Shown here in pieces: positions 18,555-25,894 of a stretch of DNA of 64,000 nt. The notes below the pieces were generated by a model. It did no database searches. It was not told the origin of the DNA and was given only the letters and a program-made list of their open reading frames with translations. Numbering within the stretch: position 1 is the first letter of the stretch; every line of letters starts with the position of its first letter. The position numbers were made by a program, and so were the translations under genes. Source of the DNA: Roseateles asaccharophilus (GTDB taxonomy: Bacteria; Pseudomonadota; Gammaproteobacteria; Burkholderiales; Burkholderiaceae_C); contig NZ_SNXE01000008.1 in the NCBI RefSeq assembly GCF_004362405.1, forward strand, positions 163,295 through 227,294, in the 5' to 3' direction.

Positions 18555-19784
18555 ATGTCCGCACCCAGCTCTCGCGCCTTGCCGCTGCCTGGCCTTCTGC
18601 AGCGTCTCCTGCACGTCCTCTTTTTCGGGCTGTTGATGCTCTTGGCGGGCTGTGCCAGCCCGCCAGCGCTTGCGCCCTCGCCCCAGGGCCTGCTTAGAGA
18701 CGATCTCTTCGGCGCGGTCGGCCCCGTGCCTGCGCCCCAGCAGGTGCTGGCCATGACGCCGGCCATGGTGGATTACGCGGAGCAGGAGATCACCGCGCTT
18801 GCACGCAGCAAGGGCTTGCGGCAGGGCATGCTCGATGCCTTGTACAAGCGCGGGCAGCTGCAGCTGGAGTACGACGACAGTCGCACCCGCAATGCGGCCG
18901 AGGCCTTTGAGGCGCGGCGCGGCAATTGCCTCTCACTGGTGCTGATGACGGCGGCCTTTGCCAAGCACCTGGGCCTGCCGGTGCGCTTCAACAGCGTGTT
19001 TGTCGAGGAGCTCTGGAGCCGCAGCGGTGACCTGTATCTGGTGGCCGGTCATGTGAACCTGAGCCTGGGGCAGCCGCGCCTGGAGCGCAGCGGCGCCCGC
19101 GTCTTTGATGTGGGAGAGCTGCTCACCATCGACTTCCTGCCCGCCGATCAGCTGCGCCGCCAGCGTAGCCGGGTGATCGAGGAGGGCACGGTGCTGGCCA
19201 TGTACTACAACAACCGCTCGGCGGAGTCTTTGCGCGAAGGGCAGCTGGACGCCGCCTATGGCTGGGCGCGCGCCGCGCTGCTCAGCGATCCGCGTTTTCT
19301 GGCCGCCCAGAACACCCTGGGCGTGATCTACCGCCGGGCGGGGCATCCGGCCCTGGCGGAGCAGGTCTTCAGGCAGCTACTGCAGCAGGAACCCGCCAAC
19401 ACGCAGACCCTGTCGAATCTGGTGCTGGTCCTGCAGGAGCGCGGTCAGGCGGTGGAAGCCCAGTTGCTCAGCGCGCGGCTGCGCGAGCTGCAGCCCGAGC
19501 CCCCCTACAAGTTCTACGACCAGGGCATAGAAGCCATGCGTCGCGGTGAGTTCCAGGAGGCCAAGCGACTTTTCACGCGCGAGCTGGAGCGTGCGGCCTA
19601 TGTGCACGAGTTCCACTTCTGGCTGGCCCTGGCCAACTACGGGCTGGGTCAGATGGACGAGGTGCGCAAGCACCTGGCCCTGGCGCGCGAGCACAGCACC
19701 ACACCCATGGACCGTGAGCGTTACGCCGCCAAGCTGGAAAGCCTGCGCCGCGGCAGCCGCGCGGCGGAGCGCCTGCCGGGCTGA
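18555..19784 (+). CDS. TPR lipoprotein with transglutaminase-like segment
   Basis: The start at 18555 is set by a GGAGGTG ribosome site eight bases upstream. The 409-residue protein has a hydrophobic signal with lipobox LLAGC (C33), so it is probably an outer-membrane or periplasmic lipoprotein. Residues ~90-170 resemble a transglutaminase-like/SirB1 fold (RRGNCLSLVLMTAAFAKHLGLPVRFNSV). The C-terminal half is TPR repeats (AAYGWARAALLSDPRFLAAQNTLGVIYRRAGHPALAEQVF). The family occurs in several proteobacteria as a hypothetical lipoprotein; function unknown. It follows the pullulanase gene by 97 bp but need not be functionally linked to it. Confidence 0.8.
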   Translation: MSAPSSRALPLPGLLQRLLHVLFFGLLMLLAGCASPPALAPSPQGLLRDDLFGAVGPVPAPQQVLAMTPAMVDYAEQEITALARSKGLRQGMLDALYKRGQLQLEYDDSRTRNAAEAFEARRGNCLSLVLMTAAFAKHLGLPVRFNSVFVEELWSRSGDLYLVAGHVNLSLGQPRLERSGARVFDVGELLTIDFLPADQLRRQRSRVIEEGTVLAMYYNNRSAESLREGQLDAAYGWARAALLSDPRFLAAQNTLGVIYRRAGHPALAEQVFRQLLQQEPANTQTLSNLVLVLQERGQAVEAQLLSARLRELQPEPPYKFYDQGIEAMRRGEFQEAKRLFTRELERAAYVHEFHFWLALANYGLGQMDEVRKHLALAREHSTTPMDRERYAAKLESLRRGSRAAERLPG

Positions 19785-19789
19785 GGCGC

Positions 19790-20134
19790 TCAGGCGGGCA
19801 GGGGCGGCAGGCCGTGGCGCTGGCGCGCGCGGTTGCAGGCCTCGTCGCCCAGGCCCATGGGCGAGCGCAGCCCGAACTCGCGGCAGGGCGAGGGGCGCCA
19901 CTCATAAATGCCGCAGCTGGCGCGCTCACCCACCGTGCCCACCAGGGCGGCACAGCGCGGGCGCAGATGGTCGCTGCCGCGCATGCGGGCCAGGCTGTCG
20001 TTGAGTTCGACGCACAGCCCGTCGGGCACGCAGCCCCCCTCGCTCTGCAACTCCTCGCGCGCAAAGTCCACACGAAAGCTGGCGCAGCAGGCGCCGCAGC
20101 TCAGGCAGGGGTTGGCGTTGTCGGATGCGCTCAT
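19790..20134 (-). CDS. YkgJ-family cysteine-cluster protein
   Basis: The 114-residue protein contains the family's Cys pattern, beginning CLSCGACC near the N terminus and continuing with GGCVPDGLC, PRCAAL, SCGIYEWRPSPCREF and DEACNRAR. This pattern is read as a zinc- or iron-binding cluster protein (UPF0153/YkgJ type). Function is not established. It converges with the TPR lipoprotein gene (stop codons five bases apart) and diverges from the HlyD-like gene across a 283-bp region. That region holds one candidate regulator site but no other gene that I can support. Confidence 0.85.
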   Translation of the reverse strand: MSASDNANPCLSCGACCASFRVDFAREELQSEGGCVPDGLCVELNDSLARMRGSDHLRPRCAALVGTVGERASCGIYEWRPSPCREFGLRSPMGLGDEACNRARQRHGLPPLPA

Positions 20135-20232
20135 GGCGCCAGTGTAGGTGTTGATGTGCGTACAGGCCTGCCCTTGACAAGCGCCATCAGCCCGTCACCG
20201 GGGAAGCACTCCGCAGTCCATGCACGGGTTGC

Positions 20233-20249
20233 TTAACACTCCTTAAGAC
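20233..20249 (+). promoter_or_regulatory. Candidate regulator site upstream of the peptide-export operon
   Basis: TTAACACTCCTTAAGAC sits 168 bp before the HlyD-like start. With one flanking base it contains the palindrome CTTAA-CACTCC-TTAAG. It matches 15 of 17 bases of the site upstream of the small membrane protein/TPR-GAF kinase run and points the same way relative to transcription, which suggests a common regulator. Confidence 0.4.
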
Positions 20250-20417
20250 ACAAGGCGCGACCGTTCTTCGAACATGGCCGGCAAAGCGCTTGCCCAGTCG
20301 TGGTCGCTGGCAGTGGATTCGTGCCTGCTGGAAGTCCGTTCATCGCCTGGTGCACGCTTGCATGGCAAGTGCCGCTAGCTTTGCGGCAGACAAAAAGACA
20401 GGTGCGGGAGGATCAGC

Positions 20418-22199
20418 GTGGCCAGCGCAGAGGGTCTGTTCAGACCAGAAGTACTGCAGGCGGCTCAAGGCCAATGGCTGGGCAGCATTCGGATTGCGCG
20501 GCCGCCGAGCTTTGCCTGGGTCACCAGCATCGCGATGGCGCTGGCCGCTGCCCTGATCGCCTTTGCCGTGCTGGGCCAGGTGAGCCGCAAGGCGCGGCTG
20601 CCGGGCCTGCTGCTGCCCAGCGAGGGCCTGATCGGCGTGAGCGCGCCCCAGGCCGGCACGGTGGCCGAGTTGCTGGTGAGCGAAGGCCAGCAGGTGCAGG
20701 CCGGCCAGCCCCTGCTGCGCCTGAGCAGCCCGCGCCTGCTGACCGGCGGCGACGCCACCGCCCTGGCGGCCCAGGCCCTGGCCCAGCGCCGCAGCGCACT
20801 CGCCACCGAACGCCTGCTGCTGCAGCAACAGGCCCGCCAGCGCGATGACGCACTGAATGACCGTCTGCGCAGCCTGCAAACCGAGGCCCGCCAAGCCGAG
20901 GCCGAACTGGACACCCACCGCCTGCGGGCCCAGCTGGCGGCCAAGAGCCAGGCCCGCTTCGAGGAACTGGGCCGCAGCGGCTTTGTCTCCCCCGCCCAGA
21001 CCCAGCAAAAGCACGAAGAGCTGCTGGACCTGCAACTGCGGGAACGCAATGCCCAGCGCAATAGCGAAGCCCTGCAGCGCGAGATCCAGAGCCTGCAGGC
21101 CGAGCGCCAGGCCAATCGCACTGCACTGGCCACCAGCCTGGCCCAGCTGGAGCGCAGCCTGGCCAGCCTGAGCCAGGAGGTGCATGAGAACGAGGCCCGG
21201 GGCGGTCTGATCGTGGCCGCGCCCCAGGCCGGCACCGTCAGCGCCCTGGTGCCTCACGCGGGCCAGGCCGTGCAGCCAGGCCAGACCTTGCTGAGCCTGG
21301 TGCCCGAGGCGCGGGCAGGCCATGACACCGGACACAACACCCCTGGCAGCTCAGCGGCGCCGCTACAAGCCCAGCTCTACGCCCCCAGCCGCACGGCGGG
21401 CTTTGTGCAGGCGGGCCAGACGGTGTGGCTGCGCTATGCCGCCTATCCGTATCAGAAGTTCGGCATGGCCCAGGGCACGGTGGCTGCGGTGAGCCAGACC
21501 CCCATCGCGCCTCAAGACCTGCCCGCGGGCCAAGCCCAGGCCCTGCTGGCGGCGGCCCAGAGCCAAGAGCCGCTGTACCGCATCACGGTGAACCTGGCCC
21601 AACAGCACATCAATACCTATGGACAGGCACAGGCCCTGAAGGCCGGCATGAGTCTGGAAGCCGATGTGATGCAGGAGCGTCGCGCGGTATGGGAATGGGT
21701 CCTGGAGCCCGTCTTGGCGGTTTCTGGCTCAGCAAAGAATCTGATCACTTCGCCTGTGAATTTAGCCAGCCCGGGAGGTTGGGAGGCGAGATTGGTGGAT
21801 GCGTGCCGGACGCTTTCCGGTTTATGGATAGGAATCTATATGAAGACCATTTCAAATCAAGAGTCGAAGCAAGTGGGGATTTGCGTTGGCAACTCGCCCG
21901 AGCCAGGACTCGTTGAACTGACCGAAGACCAATTGGATAGCGTGGACGGCGCTTTGGCTCCGGTCGCCGTTGGCGCGGTCGCTGGTGCGTTCGGCGGCGC
22001 CCTAAGCTATGGCTTGGGCGCAGGCAGTAGTGCCACTGTTGGAGGGTACGTTGCAGCCGGTGTGTTTGGCTTCGTTGGAGGTGCTTTGGCCGGCGTCGGT
22101 GGTCTGACTGCAGGACTGGGCGGCACCTCAATCGGGGCGCTAGGCGGATGGGGGGCAACGTTCGGAGGAACTAAGATCAACGCCCCGAGACCCGCGTAA
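20418..22199 (+). CDS. HlyD/CvaA-type membrane-fusion protein, reading in frame into a bacteriocin-like peptide
   Basis: A GGGAGGATC ribosome site precedes the GTG start. Residues 1-~440 are a typical adaptor for C39-peptidase ABC exporters: LFRPEVLQAAQGQWLGSIRI, a membrane helix (about 35-56), a lipoyl-like half (GLIGVSAPQAGTVAELLVSEGQ), a long coiled coil (about 120-270), a second lipoyl half (GLIVAAPQAGTVSALV) and a beta-barrel end (WEWVLEPVLAVSG). Relatives usually stop at about this point. Here the frame continues ~34 residues without a stop into ATG 21840, the start of a Gly/Ala-rich peptide with a double-glycine-type leader. The ORF is therefore either a true adaptor-peptide fusion, or two genes whose separating stop was lost or lies in another frame through an indel. 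It should work with the ABC transporter at 23692. Confidence 0.85.
   Translation: MASAEGLFRPEVLQAAQGQWLGSIRIARPPSFAWVTSIAMALAAALIAFAVLGQVSRKARLPGLLLPSEGLIGVSAPQAGTVAELLVSEGQQVQAGQPLLRLSSPRLLTGGDATALAAQALAQRRSALATERLLLQQQARQRDDALNDRLRSLQTEARQAEAELDTHRLRAQLAAKSQARFEELGRSGFVSPAQTQQKHEELLDLQLRERNAQRNSEALQREIQSLQAERQANRTALATSLAQLERSLASLSQEVHENEARGGLIVAAPQAGTVSALVPHAGQAVQPGQTLLSLVPEARAGHDTGHNTPGSSAAPLQAQLYAPSRTAGFVQAGQTVWLRYAAYPYQKFGMAQGTVAAVSQTPIAPQDLPAGQAQALLAAAQSQEPLYRITVNLAQQHINTYGQAQALKAGMSLEADVMQERRAVWEWVLEPVLAVSGSAKNLITSPVNLASPGGWEARLVDACRTLSGLWIGIYMKTISNQESKQVGICVGNSPEPGLVELTEDQLDSVDGALAPVAVGAVAGAFGGALSYGLGAGSSATVGGYVAAGVFGFVGGALAGVGGLTAGLGGTSIGALGGWGATFGGTKINAPRPA
21840..22199 (+). CDS. 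Bacteriocin/microcin-like precursor peptide with double-glycine-type leader
   Basis: This 119-residue frame has its own start (ATG, with AGGA about eight bases upstream) and is in frame with the adaptor gene. The leader ends ELTEDQLDSVDGA, matching the C39-processed pattern (ELxxxxLxxVxGG/GA). Cleavage after GA would release an ~81-residue core starting LAPVAVGAVAGAFGG. The core is Gly/Ala-rich with many GxxxG-like steps (SYGLGAGSSATVGGYVAAGVFGFVGGALAGVGGLTAGLGG), no Cys, and a short polar tail (GGTKINAPRPA), as in membrane-active class II bacteriocins and microcins. The leader (38 aa) is longer than the usual 15-30. Export and processing by the neighbouring HlyD/C39-ABC pair is strongly suggested; antibacterial activity is inference. 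Confidence 0.75.
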   Translation: MKTISNQESKQVGICVGNSPEPGLVELTEDQLDSVDGALAPVAVGAVAGAFGGALSYGLGAGSSATVGGYVAAGVFGFVGGALAGVGGLTAGLGGTSIGALGGWGATFGGTKINAPRPA

Positions 22200-22401
22200 G
22201 TACTGCACGAAGGCTAGATGGCGGCAAACGTAGCACACCATCAAACCAAGCTAACCGCATTGTCGACCTTATCGCGACGCGGATCCGCAGCCAGCGCAGA
22301 ACGGCCTACAAATTCGACTTCGTTAGCGCAGTAGAAACTGGTCGTGGACAAGAGTCGTCAGATGTGCAGCTAGCTTCGGGTGAAATACTAACAGGAATGT
22401 A

Positions 22402-22641
22402 ATGGAACAACTTCTGTTCGCACTGATTGGCCCACTCCTTGTGCTTGCGAGCCTGCAAGCGCGACATACTTTGGCCCGAGCTCTGCCCTTCGCGCTCGCG
22501 GGTTGGATGGCTGGTGTCGCTGCTCTCTATTTGCAAAACGAGATTCTAAACGCTGATCTAGCCCTGCGAGTACTGGTGCTTACCGGGGCTTGCGTAGCTT
22601 GTGTGTGGTTTGGAAAATGGTCCGCGAAAGAGTCGCAGTAG
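22402..22641 (+). CDS. Small membrane protein (79 aa), candidate immunity protein
   Basis: An AGGA site eight bases before the ATG supports translation. The product is nearly all membrane helix: LLFALIGPLLVLASLQ, ALPFALAGWMAGVAALYL and LALRVLVLTGACVACVWFG, with a polar tail (KWSAKESQ). No family is recognised. Its place between a bacteriocin-like peptide gene and its C39 exporter is the usual position of immunity genes, whose products are often small membrane proteins. The 202 bp before it hold no gene that I can support. Confidence 0.55.
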   Translation: MEQLLFALIGPLLVLASLQARHTLARALPFALAGWMAGVAALYLQNEILNADLALRVLVLTGACVACVWFGKWSAKESQ

Positions 22642-22770
22642 ATGTATTGAAGCCATCCATGCGACAAAGCAATGCTAGCCGTTAGGTCAATGGAAGTGGT
22701 CGCGACGCTGCCTCCAAGCTGCTGAGTGATCACTTTCTAGCGCGTCACCCAACTGAAAGTATTGAGCGCA

Positions 22771-23190
22771 ATGAGCTTTATCCGCTTTACCGTAATAAAT
22801 CTACTTCTGAATTTCATGTGTCTCATTGTTCCATCTGTAATTTATTGTCTTCGTTATGGCGTAGGTAATCAAATTGTTGGTGTGCTGATTTATGTGTTTT
22901 TAACCTCGGTGGGTACATTTTTTTCATCGAAGTTTATTGCTTCCGGAAGTTCGTATCACAGCAGGCTTGAGAGCCCAAGAGCCCGAGTGGACAAGACTGA
23001 AGTGGAACGAAAAATGGTCTTTGCAACCTTCATTATTCCCATAGGGCTCGGGGTATTTTCCATAGCGGGTGTTCTCGCCTCCAATAGCGCATCTCTCGAC
23101 GCGTACGGGTGGATGATGATTGCATTGGGCGGGAATCTAGGGTTTGCGCTGGAGAGGCTTCACAGGTTCAGGGCGGAAGCGCGCTCTTGA
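22771..23190 (+). CDS. Four-helix membrane protein (139 aa), AT-rich, candidate immunity protein
   Basis: I start at ATG 22771 (MSFIRFTVINLL); a TTG three codons earlier is possible, and no strong ribosome site is visible. The protein shows about four membrane helices: FTVINLLLNFMCLIVPSVIY, IVGVLIYVFLTSVGTFF, FATFIIPIGLGVFSIAGVLA and YGWMMIALGGNLGFAL. A charged loop lies in the middle (ARVDKTEVERK). Codon use is strikingly different from the housekeeping genes (many TTT, AAT, TTA, ATT), pointing to recent acquisition. No family recognised. An immunity role is inferred only from position. Confidence 0.6.
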   Translation: MSFIRFTVINLLLNFMCLIVPSVIYCLRYGVGNQIVGVLIYVFLTSVGTFFSSKFIASGSSYHSRLESPRARVDKTEVERKMVFATFIIPIGLGVFSIAGVLASNSASLDAYGWMMIALGGNLGFALERLHRFRAEARS

Positions 23191-23248
23191 ATATGATCCT
23201 TGCCGGCTGGTAGGGTGTTGTGCTTCAGTTTTGAAATCGCCGTGCTAC

Positions 23249-23482
23249 ATGGATCTTGTTGGATTTTATTCATTATTCTTCGCGCTGCTGATTCCAGCTG
23301 TCTTCTCGGAAATTTGCAAAAACTGGAAGAGGATTGGGGTTGGAAACTATGCTGTGTGCATTTTTGCATTTGCGCTTGTTGTAACCGTAATATTCCTGGA
23401 TCTAGCGGGCATGAAGCCTGTATATATGTCAATTTTGTGGGCCGCGGTCTCTACTGGCGCATTCTGGTATCGTGCCAAATGA
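23249..23482 (+). CDS. Small membrane protein (77 aa), AT-rich
   Basis: Starting at ATG 23249, the product has three hydrophobic helices (FYSLFFALLIPAVFSEI, YAVCIFAFALVVTVIFLDLAG, VYMSILWAAVSTGAFWY) with a basic turn between the first two (KNWKRIG). The frame continues upstream, but that part overlaps the previous gene and reads as Arg/Cys-rich filler. It shares the AT-rich composition of the previous gene and is a third candidate immunity or accessory protein. The 208 bp that follow, up to the ABC transporter, hold no clear gene. Confidence 0.5.
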   Translation: MDLVGFYSLFFALLIPAVFSEICKNWKRIGVGNYAVCIFAFALVVTVIFLDLAGMKPVYMSILWAAVSTGAFWYRAK

Positions 23483-23691
23483 CGAACTCTTGATGATTAA
23501 GTAAATGATGCTCGTGGAAAAGCTGAGCATGTGGCCTCGGGAGTGATAGTCCAGCTAGCGCTGGCTGGCCTCGCCTTGTAGTCGGTAGTATTGCCGTCGC
23601 CCCAGCTCTTCCTTAAAGGCACTGGCAGTGGACTCAGTGCTACCCACTTTGTGAACTGCACCTCATCGCCGTCGCGGTTCTTCGTCCATCT

Positions 23692-25878
23692 GTGTTTGCA
23701 GCTGAGCTTGGGACCTTAGCGATAACTGCTGTAAACAACCCGCGACGCGTCGTATTTCACTTGAAACCTCTGCTTCAATCCGAAGCCGCCGAATGCGGCC
23801 TAGCTTGCCTGGCCATGATCTGCAGCGCGCATGGGCAGCATCAGGACCTGCCAGAACTGCGCCGCCGCTTTGCGGTGTCTCTCAAAGGCGCCAACCTGCG
23901 CCAGCTGATCGGTCACGCGGCCAGCCTGGGCTTCTCGTCGCGCCCGTTGCGCCTGGAACTGGCCGAGCTGAGCCAGCTGCAAACCCCCTGCATCCTGCAT
24001 TGGGACCTGAACCACTTTGTGGTGCTCAAGAAGCTGGTGCGCGGCGGGCGGATGGCCGTGATCCTGGACCCGGCGGTGGGCGAGCGGCGCCTGAGCCTGG
24101 ACGAGGTTTCGCGGCATTTCACGGGCGTGGCGCTGGAGCTGAGCCCGAACGCGGACTTCAAGCGCCAGGCGCCTGCACCCCGGGTGTCTCTGGCCGAGCT
24201 GACCGGCAAGGTTCAAGGCCTCAAACGCTCCCTGCTCCAGATCTTCGCCGTCGCGGTGGTACTGGAGCTGTTCGCCATCGTGGCGCCGCTCTTCAACCAG
24301 ATGGTGGTGGACGATGTGCTCACGTCGGGCGACCGCGATCTGTTGACCGTGCTGGTGCTGGGCTTTGGCCTGCTGCTGATCGTGCAGACCGCCCTGGGTC
24401 TGGCCCGCAGCTGGATGGTGATCGTGCTGGGGCAGACGGTGGCCCTGCAGTGGATGGGCAATGTGTTTGCACACCTGGTGCGCCTGCCCGTGGCTTTCTT
24501 CGAGAAGCGCCATCTGGGCGACATCACCTCGCGCTTCGGCGCGGTGGGGGGCATCCAGCGCACGCTGACCACGGCCGCGGTGGAGGCGGTGCTGGACGGT
24601 TTGATGGCCGTGGCGGCCCTGGTGATGATGCTGATCTACGCACCGTTGCTGGCCGCGGTGGTGCTGGTGGCGGTGGGGCTCTACGGGCTGCTGCGCTGGG
24701 TGGGCTATGCCCCGCTGCGCGATGCGGCGGCCGAACGCCTGGTGATGGCGGCCAAGGAGAACAGCCACTTCCTGGAGACGCTCAGAGCCATCACCCCGCT
24801 CAAGCTCTTTGGTCGGGAGCAGGAGCGCCGGGCGCGCTGGCAGAACCTGATCGTGGATGTGCAAAACCGCGATGTGCGCACCGCCAAGCTGAACATGGGC
24901 TTCAGCACGGCCAATACCTTCATCTTCGGGGCCGAGAACCTGCTGGTGCTGTGGCTGGGCGCCAAGATGATCATGGCGGGCCAGATGGGTGGCGGGGGCG
25001 GCATGACGGTGGGCATGCTCTTCGCCTTCATCGCCTACAAAGGGCAGTTCACCGGCCGGGTGTCGGCGCTCATCAACTATGCGGTGGAGCTGAAGATGCT
25101 GACCCTGCACGCCGAGCGCCTGGCCGATATCGCGCTGGAGCCGCCCGAGAAGGACGAACTGCCCGAGCACGACCTGGCCCACTTGAGCGCCAGCATCGAG
25201 CTGCGCCGGGTGAGCTTTCGGTATGGGGAGGGCGAGCCCTGGATTCTGAAAGATGCCAACTTCAGGATCGAGGCCGGCCAGAGTGTGGCCGTGACCGGCG
25301 CCAGCGGCGCGGGCAAGACCACCTTGCTGAAGATCGCCCTGGGGCTGCTGCAGCCCAGCGAGGGTGAGGTGCTGTTTGGCGGCCAGCGCATCCAGCACCT
25401 CGGGCTGCAGAACTACCGGCGCCTGATCGGCACGGTGATGCAGGAGGATGTGCTGCTCACCGGCTCATTGGCCGACAACATCGCCTTCTTCGATGTGCAG
25501 CCGGACCTGCAGCGCGTTCAGGCCTGCGCCGCCCTGGCGCAGTTGCACGACGATATTGCCCGCATGCCCATGGGCTACCAGACCCTGGTGGGTGATCTGG
25601 GCAGCGGGCTCTCGGGCGGGCAGAAGCAGCGCCTGCTGCTGGCCCGTGCGCTCTACAAGCAGCCCCGCGTGCTGGCGCTGGACGAGGCCACCAGCCACCT
25701 GGATCTGCACAAGGAGCGCGCGGTGGCCGCCGCGCTGGCGGGTCTGCCGCTCACGCGTCTCATCATCGCCCACCGGCCTGAGACGATTGCCGGGGCGCAG
25801 CGGGTGGTGCAGCTGCGGGAGGGCCAGGTGGTGGAGGTGGCACGGGCGCTGCCAGCGGCAGAACCGGCCCAGGCTTGA
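23692..25878 (+). CDS. C39-peptidase ABC transporter (bacteriocin processing and export)
   Basis: The 728-residue protein carries an N-terminal C39 peptidase domain with C35 (EAAECGLACLAM), H108 (DLNHFVVL) and D126 (ILDPAVG), so all catalytic residues are present. A membrane domain follows (about 165-440), then an ATPase domain with Walker A GASGAGKTT, signature GSGLSGGQKQR and Walker B VLALDEATSHLD. Such PCAT proteins cut double-glycine leaders and export the core through an HlyD-type adaptor and an outer-membrane channel; no TolC gene is in the window. There is no ATG near the start. GTG 23692 is the best option, but the first ~25 residues do not look like the family, so TTG 23761 or a damaged start is possible. 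Confidence 0.9.
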   Translation: MFAAELGTLAITAVNNPRRVVFHLKPLLQSEAAECGLACLAMICSAHGQHQDLPELRRRFAVSLKGANLRQLIGHAASLGFSSRPLRLELAELSQLQTPCILHWDLNHFVVLKKLVRGGRMAVILDPAVGERRLSLDEVSRHFTGVALELSPNADFKRQAPAPRVSLAELTGKVQGLKRSLLQIFAVAVVLELFAIVAPLFNQMVVDDVLTSGDRDLLTVLVLGFGLLLIVQTALGLARSWMVIVLGQTVALQWMGNVFAHLVRLPVAFFEKRHLGDITSRFGAVGGIQRTLTTAAVEAVLDGLMAVAALVMMLIYAPLLAAVVLVAVGLYGLLRWVGYAPLRDAAAERLVMAAKENSHFLETLRAITPLKLFGREQERRARWQNLIVDVQNRDVRTAKLNMGFSTANTFIFGAENLLVLWLGAKMIMAGQMGGGGGMTVGMLFAFIAYKGQFTGRVSALINYAVELKMLTLHAERLADIALEPPEKDELPEHDLAHLSASIELRRVSFRYGEGEPWILKDANFRIEAGQSVAVTGASGAGKTTLLKIALGLLQPSEGEVLFGGQRIQHLGLQNYRRLIGTVMQEDVLLTGSLADNIAFFDVQPDLQRVQACAALAQLHDDIARMPMGYQTLVGDLGSGLSGGQKQRLLLARALYKQPRVLALDEATSHLDLHKERAVAAALAGLPLTRLIIAHRPETIAGAQRVVQLREGQVVEVARALPAAEPAQA

Positions 25879-25894
25879 ATCGGCGCCTACGCCC

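Noticed and set aside
20173-20178. TTGACA before the HlyD gene as a -35 element
   Set aside because: No acceptable -10 element lies about 17 bp downstream, so I do not call a promoter there.
22190-22401. An open plus-strand frame reading toward the 79-aa gene (including NRIVDLIATRIRSQRRTAYKF)
   Set aside because: It has no plausible start codon and ends at the TAA overlapping the next ATG. It may be a remnant but cannot be supported as a gene.
23555-23662. A short minus-strand frame (HKVGSTESTASAFKEELGRR...) between the small membrane genes and the ABC gene
   Set aside because: It has no start codon and a stop directly upstream. It may be a decayed gene end, but there is too little to call a mobile-element remnant.
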